DNA of 64,000 bases from the NCBI GenBank assembly GCA_907165135.1, contig OU015569.1, forward strand, positions 930,001 through 994,000, read 5' to 3'. The notes below the pieces were generated by a model. That model was not told where the DNA came from and made no database searches. It saw only the letters and a list, made by a program, of their open reading frames with translations. Position 1 is the stretch's first letter. Each line of letters starts with the position of its first letter. The translations under genes were made by a program, and so were the position numbers. Origin of the DNA: Oikopleura dioica (lineage: Eukaryota; Chordata; Appendicularia; Copelata; Oikopleuridae). This document shows positions 57,201 to 64,000 of this stretch, in pieces.

Positions 57201-58365
57201 ATGACCTGGCTAGAATTCGAGCATCTAAAGGAAATCTGGGACGTTACGGAAGCGCTCACGAACCCCGAAGCGGAAGAAGCTGATGACGAATCCACCATCC
57301 AGAACTTTCTGGACAGACTCTTGGATAAACCGAAGCTCAAGGCTTATGCCTACGGCAAGGGCGTAGTCATTATCCAAGACGTAGCCGCATCGAAGCTAAA
57401 AAAGCCGCTCACTTCGAAGCTCAAGCGCCAAATCAAGCTTTGGTGCGAACGAAGGGCCAGAGAGTCAGCAAAAGAATCTCTCCAGTTCCCAAAGGTAAAG
57501 CAGCTACACAGCTCAGCCATTTAACTCGACAACTCAGCAAGCAGAAGTGCTCGACGAACCAGAAGCTGTAAAACTCTGGGACGAGCTCATGGAAACCAAC
57601 AAGCCCAAGCCTCGGGAGGTTGCTGTCGCATTCTTTGTCACCTACGTGACAGGAGCTAGAATGGGGGAAGCACTGAGCCTCAGAATCGAGGACCGAAGCA
57701 TCATGAAGGAAGCAGCTAAAGAATTCTGGCGCTTCCATATCAGAAGCAGCAAGACGGACCCTTTCTGTAAAAGAATGGAAACGCTCAATATCCCCATGAA
57801 TATAAACCACGGAGTGCCGCTAGCAGAAGAACTACGACACCTGGTCCGAGACAAAAACTCTGGTGAGAAAAAGCCTCAAAAAAAAAGAGGGAAGCCATAA
57901 AAATAACCCATTTTTAGGCCTGCTTTTTCCGCTGCTGGACGAAAAGACAAGCATTGCGGGGGACTACCTAAGGCGATACAGCGATAAGGCAAGAATCGGA
58001 AAAAAGGTAAGCCCGAAAACTTTTCAAAATAATCAACGCTTCAGGTTTCAGCACACTCCGGCCGAGTAAGCTTCTACATCGAAGGCCGCCGAGCAGGACA
58101 ATCGCAAAGTACACTAACCCACACAATGCGTTGGGCCCCGGGAAGCGCGATGCCAGATTACTACGAACGATGCTGGCTAGAATGCACAGACGACGGAGCG
58201 CCAGCAGCCATCGCGGAAGCTAGAGCAGCGAAAAGAAGAATCTCTAACCATTCAGAAGCTGAGAGCCCCGCCCAAAGCGACAACGAACAAGGCGAAGGCA
58301 TTACCAAGAGAGCACGTACAGACGTCGAACCTAGCAGCAGCACAGCCGAAATCCCAGAAGCTTAG
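57201..58365 (+). CDS. Tyrosine recombinase/integrase of the element
   Basis: Four exons (57,201-57,494, 57,538-57,862, 57,918-58,006, 58,045-58,365) join in frame to 342 aa; introns are 43, 55 and 38 nt, all GT-AG. Visible catalytic set: YVTGARMGEALSLRIEDR (box I Arg), RSSKTDPFCK (beta2-3 Lys), VSAHSGRVSFYIEG (box II HxxR), and WAPGSAMPDYYERC (Tyr nucleophile in DYY). An N-terminal helical core-binding-like domain precedes. The last 60 residues are charged and Ser-rich with KRRISNH, KRAR, possibly nuclear localisation. It would integrate the circular cDNA by recombination, explaining the absence of target duplications. The stop is 130 nt before B1. Confidence 0.9.
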
Positions 58366-58494
58366 AAGCAGCGGGCAATTAGCCAAGCTCCTTCACTAAG
58401 AATACCAAAAAACTGCCTTCTCCTCTCTTTTATATGCCATAAAATAAAGAGTCAGTTATTTTCCAAATGATGAGAATAACAAAAATGGTAGGGA

Positions 58495-58539
58495 GGGAAT
58501 ATTCCTGTTACCATATTTATTAATGCGTGATTACTATAC
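58495..58539 (+). repeat. B1 split repeat
   Basis: 45 bp (GGGAATATTCCTGTTACCAT ... ACTATAC) identical by eye to 58,941-58,985, directly abutting A2. Confidence 0.95.
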
Positions 58540-58805
58540 GAATATAGGATAAGGATTAGCAGCTCCATGGCTCGGCGAGCTCGGATTAGCAGCGAAGGAA
58601 GCAGGAGCGCCATGACCTAGTTCTAGAAGCGGGAGGTGACACGGGCGTAAGAGAGCGAGTCACAAAAAGAAGCTGCTAGGAATCACGCAAGTCAGTTCCG
58701 AAAATTATAGCCCCAGGCTATAATTTCTAATAGGGAAGGTTAAGAGAATTTTGAGAGCCGCCAAACTCGCGCAGCCGAGATTTCAAACAACTCTCAAAAA
58801 ACTCA
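58540..58805 (+). repeat. A2 internal direct repeat
   Basis: Second copy of A1, including the 11-bp hairpin at 58,702-58,726. Confidence 0.95.
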
Positions 58806-58940
58806 CCCACCCTCCATCCCTAAGAACGAAAACGATAGTATGTAGGTAAAACGAGCACACGCTTACATACTACCCATTCCATAACCTAGACTCCCGATCT
58901 CCGAGCGGAGTCTCCCATAGTATAGTAATTGCGCGTGCTC

Positions 58941-58985
58941 GGGAATATTCCTGTTACCATATTTATTAATGCGTGATTACTATAC
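58941..58985 (+). repeat. B2 split repeat, right end of the element
   Basis: Second copy of B. It is preceded by a 135-nt linker with two small inverted repeats (TAGTATGTA/TACATACTA and GACTCC/GGAGTC). Flanking DNA resumes at AAACGGAG. Confidence 0.95.
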
Positions 58986-59571
58986 AAACGGAGAATCTTC
59001 TAAAAAGTTTCTTTTCGACAATCGGATATTACAGTAGTGCGAGGAGGATAGAACCAACTAAAGTCAACCTCGGGTCACGAAGGTAACAAATAAAACCCAG
59101 CAAAAAACCAAACAGAAAAGCCAGCCAAACAAATAAAAACTATTCTTATGAGAAAGAAAGAAATGCAAGGAGCGGGCGAGGCAATTGCTGGGCCACATAA
59201 TTTGTGATGGCTAGGCAGTAATGAACCGGTTGGTCACAGGGCGGTTGATTGAATCAGCCCGACCGTGTTTGTCCACGTTTCGCTAAAATAGAGAAAGAAG
59301 GGGCTGCTTGTGTTCGGGTGTTGGCTCCACACAACGCGCTACAGGTGTGATGCAACGTTTTCGAAATTACGTTTTAGAACAAAAACTTTGTTTCACGGAA
59401 CCTCTACAATTAAATACGCGCCGCGGAGAGTTCCATCGCGGTTCAATCGACGCGATTTTAGACGGCTTATTAAAGGAGTGACTTATCACTTGTTCTGGAA
59501 GTAATAATTAATGAACAGATCTCGATAATATCAAGATCCTTGCTTGATTTTTGCTATAGTTATCTGTCCAC
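58986..59571. other. Right flank of the element, no gene seen
   Basis: No supported ORF; a 64-aa ORF at 59,310-59,504 has no splice or start context. Confidence 0.5.
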
Positions 59572-60010
59572 CCAGAGTTGCAAATTTTGCTCTATTTTCG
59601 CTGAGCTGACCTGAGTAAAAAATTCTCTGAGCTGAGCTGGCCTTTTTCAGAGGAAATTGAGCGGAGCTGAGCTGAGCAGACCATTTTTAAGGTAGTTGAG
59701 CGGAGCTGAGCGGACCCTAATTAGAGCTGAGCTGAGCTGATTGAGCTGAGCTGAGCTGTTTTTTACTGTGTTTTTAGTAGTAAAATTGAGTTAAATTAAT
59801 TTTAACCAAAAAAGGTGGATTCTGAGTTGCAAATTTGCTGAGCTGAGCTGAGCTGAGTGAAAATTGTCTGAGCTGAGCAGATCAGATCATTTTCAAAAAT
59901 TACTGAGCTGAGCTGGGCTGAGCGACTGCTCAGCTTACTCAGCTAGGTCAGCTCACTCAGCTCAGCAAATTTGCAACTCAGAATCCACCTTTTTTGGTTA
60001 AAATTGATTT
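59572..60010. repeat. GCTGA-pentamer foldback, copy d, with nested perfect hairpin
   Basis: The outer element starts CAGAGTTGCAAATTTTGCTC. Inside, AATTTTAACCAAAAAAGGTG at about 59,797 is repeated in inverted form at about 59,985-60,005, followed inward on both sides by GGATTCTGAGTTGCAAATTT. A second, smaller foldback with perfect arms of about 45 bp is therefore inserted. Confidence 0.8.
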
Positions 60011-60713
60011 GGTTATTGAAAATTGAAGGACACGAGTCTAGATGCTCTTGAATTGAACAAAATACTCGTGCTGTAAACATTTCCTTGGTGCCGTCGAGAA
60101 CCGAGAAGCAGTTTTTGTTCCCTCTGAAGAATATCTTTGTTGGATCGTCGACACCTTTTTTTGGGAGAGCGAGAGTTAAAAATTTTTAGAAGAGCCTCGC
60201 GACCCATAATTCGCAACCTTATCGCCTCAACGTAGCGGACGTCGTGTTATCGGCGCCTATATCGCGTAGTATGTACTTTGAGGAAAACAAACGCCAGCAT
60301 TTGAAATATCCGGTGTCGATCCCGCTTCGTTAAATTACATAGGAGAGCACCATTCAAAAGAAAATACGAAACAAGGGACGAGTTTCTAAGGCGTTCAAAA
60401 AATTCAAGTTCCACTGGCGATTAGCATTTTCTAAGGTCTTCAAAAGAGGATTCCTCTCTCTTTTCTTGTCTCCTTTCCTAGTTTCATCGCCTCGAGTTCT
60501 GCCATTTCGAAGCTGATTTCAATTTTATCAGAGCCACATTCCAGGTTCGGCCCTTTCTTCTTATCGGCATTTTTAAGCTTATCCCAGGTGCTCAAATTCT
60601 AAGTTTACAAATTTTAAAGAACCTTCGACAGATTCATCGATGAACTGAGCCGATAGTGTTCATCAAAAAAAGTCACCAAAAAACCATGATCAATTATATC
60701 CGCTCCTCTGTAA

Positions 60714-60920
60714 TTACAAAAATTGAGACCACGTTGAAGCTCTAGAATCCATCTTGGTAACCAAATTCTTCAAAAAAGCTTCTCTCGTGAAGGAAAAATC
60801 TCTCTCTCTCTTTTTTAGACCTGGTTCCTTGACAGCTGAATTTTCAAAGCGAGCCAAGAGGCGATCGTTTTTGAACTGAGCAAAAGTCAGTCCGAGAAAA
60901 ACTGCTAAAATCAGGCGCAT
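60714..60920 (-). CDS. Small secreted protein
   Basis: From the Met at 60,920 (MRLILAVFLGLTFAQFKNDR) a strong signal peptide is followed by about 50 basic residues with KKRERDFSF, then to a stop at 60,714 (ASTWSQFL). The dibasic sites could allow processing into peptides. GTAATTACAG overlaps the stop, so the frame may continue by splicing. No family recognised. Confidence 0.4.
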   Translation of the reverse strand: MRLILAVFLGLTFAQFKNDRLLARFENSAVKEPGLKKRERDFSFTREAFLKNLVTKMDSRASTWSQFL

Positions 60921-61068
60921 TTTTCGCGGCAAATTTCTGACTGAATGAAACGGGGCTAAACAATTTCTAATAAATAGTGAATCGATTAGTGCACCATAGA
61001 GGTGGTGGAGAGAAAAAAATTTGGGAAGACAGCAACACTGTGACGAATCGCGGCCACAAGATTTACTA

Positions 61069-61860
61069 CCCCTTCATGATGGATTCCTCCATCATCCAGT
61101 GTTGAGCCAGTCAAAGGACTTACGAAGCCCGGCAGTCGGGCTTTGTGATGTCCAGACTCTGGACTCCAGAGTTGCAAATTTGCTAAGTGAGTGAGCTTTT
61201 TTTAAGGTAGTTGAGCTGAGCTGAGCAGACCCTAATTAGAGCTGAGCTGGTTGAGCTGAGCCGTTTTTTTCCTGTGTTGTTAGTAGTAAAATTGTGCTAA
61301 AATCATTGAGCTGAGCTGAGTGAGCAGTCAGCTCAGCTCAGCGATTTTCGAAAATGATCTGATCTGCTCAGCTCAGCTCAAATATTTTAACACAGTTTTA
61401 CTACAAAATCACAGTAAAAAAACAGCTTAGCTCAACCAGCTCAGCTCTAATTAGGGTCCGCTCAGCTCAGCTCAACTACCCTTAAAAAAGGGTTTGCTCA
61501 GCTCAGCTCCGCTCAATGACCTCTGAGAAAGGCCAGCTAAAAACACAGTAAAAAACAGCTCAGCTCAACCAGCTCAGCTCTAATTAGGGTCCGCTCAGCT
61601 CAGCTCAGCTCAACTACCTTTAAAAAAGGTCTGCTCAGCTCAGCTTCGCTCAACGACCTCTGAAAAAGCTCAGCTCAGCTCAGCTCAGTAACCTCCAAAA
61701 ATAAGCCACCTCAGCTCAGAGAAATTTTTACTCAGATCAGCTCAGCTCAGGAAAAATGGAGCAAAATTTGCAACTCTGGTGATGTCGACCCTCGCCGTTA
61801 TGAAAGAAGATGCACATGAACCGGAAGATGGCGAAGTAAACACCAGTCGTGGCTCCGAGT
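61069..61860 (-). CDS. Possible host exon split by a foldback insertion
   Basis: On the minus strand, 61,860-61,785 reads VFTSPSSGSCASSFITARVD and 61,160-61,125 reads SLDITKPDCRAS before a GTAAGT donor; both contain GACATCAC next to the foldback. Taken together they look like one exon interrupted by copy e with a short duplication. An alternative frame of the first part is hydrophobic (GVYFAIFRFMCIFF), so the reading is uncertain. Confidence 0.3.
61168..61777. repeat. GCTGA-pentamer foldback, copy e (longest)
   Basis: AGAGTTGCAAATTTGCTAAG at the left and GCAAAATTTGCAACTCT at the right are inverted. The right half contains a partial internal duplication (AACAGCTCAGCTCAACCAGC near 61,420 and 61,555). 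Confidence 0.85.
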
Positions 61861-61861
61861 C

Positions 61862-62950
61862 ACAAGTATACTCTATCATAATTCTTCGAAGATTCTTTCC
61901 ACTTCCGGAATCTGGCTAACGAGACCACGTTCGCTTGCTCTCACAGAAAGAAGAAGCGAGTACCTGGCAATTACTTATTAGCAGTTTTTATATTTTGCCC
62001 AATCGAAAATTATCTAAAAGGTCAGCAATCGAATTAAGCTATTTATTGACGAATGCTGGACATAGCTCTTTCTCAAGGGCGCTACTCTACCTCTTGAAGG
62101 GCTCTTTTACCTAATAACAGAGTTAATAACAGTCGAAAGAAATTGATAATCAACTTCAGCCAAATCGACTTTGCTCGCAACCAGAAACGAAACTATTCAT
62201 TAATCCGTTACACGCGAAAACTTTACAAGAGAAAATCAAACTCGAAAAAGTTACAAATCGCGAAAACTGTAATTTGCGCGATAACGCCTCGCCGATTGAG
62301 GGTTCGTTAGTTGAGCCACTGGACCGCAGTTTTCGAAAAGTTGATCCACAAAAGGGGCCACTTTTCGTGTCTCTCATCATTTTCGCCCAGCAGTCATTAA
62401 TACAGTCATGCGAGGGTAATCTACAGCCGCAGAAGTGCTCACAAGCTCATTCCGTTCCAAATGTGGTCAAATTCACGCGTCTGCCTCCGCCCAAAAACCT
62501 CTCATTTCACAATCTTGCAGCTGAGCAGCGATAAAGCAGCGAGCGAGCTCGTTGAGTATAAACGCGCTAAAACGGCACTCTTTCTTCAAAGCGTAGAAAG
62601 CTGATTTTCAGCGGGGAGAATTGGATTTTAAATTAAATATTTACCCTTTGTTATCCCTCTGATTATCTGTTGCCCAAGCTTGAGCTCACTTTTATGAAAT
62701 GTTCCAAGGACATAAATAAATCTTCTTGCGGTCGCAGCGGATATCGCGAGACCTGTTTAAATTTGGCGGAGCTAATTTTCGCGAAAAAATTGGATAACAA
62801 TTGACGGCCCTTTGAAGTTGTCTCTTCCAAAGAAGCTCTAGAATCTCTTGTTATTTTGAGATTCATGAAATTCAAAAAGCAAGAAATTAGTCAAAAAGAG
62901 AGAACAAAAATCATCTCTAGAATCTCTAAAAATCACGTGATATTGACATG
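61862..62950. other. Intergenic, no gene seen
   Basis: I see short ORFs on both strands without splice or start context, and no repeat shared with the rest of the window. Confidence 0.5.
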
Positions 62951-63013
62951 GGACCGGGCTTTATAAAGAAAGCGCTTTCCGAATTTTCCTCAGTTCGCTT
63001 TTCAGAGTGAATC

Positions 63014-63208
63014 GGACAAGTCCGACGCCGCAAAAATTTAGGTACGTATTCATGTTGAGTTTGTAGTAAGCTCACTACACACTATTTTAGTAGCTTGTTC
63101 TACAACTGCGTTGAGCAATCCCCTTCTTTGGAGAAAGCCGTGGAAATCCACAGCGCAGTGGATAATTTGTACTTCTTCAAAAAAGAAGATCACTCCTATG
63201 GAACCTGA
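63014..63208 (+). CDS. Possible small two-exon gene
   Basis: TTTATAAAG at about 62,963 could be a TATA box. A short stretch (RTSPTPQKF) ends at a GTACGT donor (63,041). After ATTTTAG at about 63,088, the frame reads LFYNCVEQSPSLEKAVEIHS... to GT and TGA, with AATAAA just after. The second exon looks coding, but there is no ATG in the first, so the 5' end is missing or trans-spliced. Confidence 0.3.
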
Positions 63209-63305
63209 ATAAAATCAATTTTCTCACCCCAATTTAAAATCCAGATTATTGTTTTTTCAAAACTTTAATCTTTTGCTTGTCTCTCTCTTTCCGTTTATTG
63301 CAGGA

Positions 63306-63535
63306 CTGGGCCCGGCAACCTTTGTTAAAAGCCTGAATCAGGGTCTGAAAGAACTGAAATGAAAAGCCGCGTAGCGGCTTTTTTAAAAACAAAGCCGCGA
63401 AGCGGCTTCGCTAATATTACCGTTTTAATCTACTAAATCTTCAGGCGAAGCCGCGCTGCGGCTTCGTTTTTAAAAAAGCCGCGTAGCGGCTTTTACTTCA
63501 GTTCTTTCAGACCCTGACTCAGGTTGCCGAGCCCA
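63306..63535. repeat. Foldback element, last copy
   Basis: GGGCCCGGCAACCTTTGTTA at the left, CTCAGGTTGCCGAGCCCAG at the right, and four AAGCCGCG..GCGGCTT hairpins in the centre; the right arm lacks the TTTTCTACACA part. Confidence 0.8.
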
Positions 63536-64000
63536 GTTGCAGGATGCAGGTTTATTCGCTTTTGATTCAGTAACTACAGTAGTTGCGGGTTCTGTTTTCT
63601 GCATAAACATGGAGTAGTCTACGAATATGCGCCTGTAATTATCGCCTGTATACAAAGTGTCAGTAAGCAAGCAAGCAGTGAGTTTAGAGCTGCGGCTAAT
63701 GAAATTCGTAGAAAACGCCAAGAGAGGCTTTTCGCATTCTTTCCGGCAAAAGCAACTGTAATACGTGTTTTGACACGGTTTTGTAAATTCGAAACCGCCC
63801 AACGTGAACGCTGGTTAGTTACCATTCTCGGGCGCTAATTTATTTTCCCCAAGCAACAAGTGGCACCACGACAGAACGCGCTGATCCACTCAAAGACATT
63901 CTGTATTATTCTTTTTTATTATGATTCCAGAGCTAACATATTTATAACCAAGTAGTCGCGAAAGAGTGAGCATGTTTCTTTTATTGATCTGATTCGTTCG

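Larger units (their letters stand above)
44137..58985 (+). mobile_element. Large tyrosine-recombinase retrotransposon with split direct repeats
   Basis: The layout is A1 (44,137-44,402), genes, B1 (58,495-58,539), A2 (58,540-58,805), linker, B2 (58,941-58,985). B1 directly abuts A2, as expected if B2 and A1 are the ends of a circular intermediate; no target duplication is seen. This is the split-repeat structure of Ngaro/PAT-type elements, and RT-RNase H plus a tyrosine recombinase are encoded on the plus strand. At 14.85 kb it is far larger than the 4-6 kb usual for the group. It carries at least eight spliceosomal-type introns and four genes beyond pol and recombinase. Both repeat pairs look identical by eye, suggesting recent insertion. 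Confidence 0.9.

Noticed and set aside
44137-58985. Standard LTR retrotransposon
   Set aside because: The repeats are not both terminal: A2 is internal between B1 and B2. There is no DDE integrase or protease, and a tyrosine recombinase is present.

Overview
The window looks like a compact metazoan genome. Host genes are cut by very short introns (mostly 40-110 nt, GT-AG with some GC-AG and at least one probable GA-AG). Families present are animal ones: an ionotropic glutamate receptor, a Cys-loop receptor, a ZP-domain protein, a RING protein and an F-box-like protein. Almost every intron or intergenic gap holds a miniature transposon. This combination resembles an appendicularian tunicate (Oikopleura-like), but that is an inference from style only; no rRNA, mitochondrial or other diagnostic marker is visible.

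Layout. 1-4.3 kb: a cluster of foldback elements next to telomere-like GGTTAG repeats, with fragments of host exons. 4.2-5.8 kb: a small two-exon gene and a tandem pair of minus-strand membrane genes, one a RING protein. 6.3-7 kb: a TTAA-flanked MITE. 7.5-13.7 kb: a long Thr/Ser-rich single-pass membrane protein whose first intron encloses another gene. 14.1-19.5 kb: a small secreted protein, an F-box-like gene with a different MITE in each of three introns, and a gene with two RNase H1-type hybrid-binding domains. 20.3-30.4 kb: a minus-strand multi-pass membrane protein divergent from an iGluR gene, followed head-to-tail by a Cys-loop receptor gene. 30.8-42 kb: small membrane/secreted genes and a minus-strand ZP-domain gene full of MITEs. 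42-44 kb: a palindromic element with about 600-bp arms around TMEM144-like exons.

44,137-58,985 is the outstanding feature: an apparently complete 14.85-kb tyrosine-recombinase retrotransposon with split direct repeats (A1 - genes - B1 - A2 - B2, the Ngaro/PAT-type layout). A is 266 bp and B is 45 bp, and each pair looks identical by eye. It encodes RT-RNase H, a tyrosine recombinase with a visible Arg/HxxR/Tyr set, an RGG-box protein, a coiled-coil multi-exon protein, a 454-aa helical ORF and a 999-aa ORF I cannot assign. The pol, RGG, recombinase and coiled-coil genes all contain spliceosomal-type introns. Such an element would be two to three times the usual length of DIRS/Ngaro elements.

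59-64 kb holds further pentamer-repeat foldbacks, a small secreted protein, traces of host exons and one more foldback element. Three apparent -1 frame breaks (in the mucin-like, iGluR and pol genes) all fall at runs of five A, so base-level assembly error should be considered before calling any of these genes broken.
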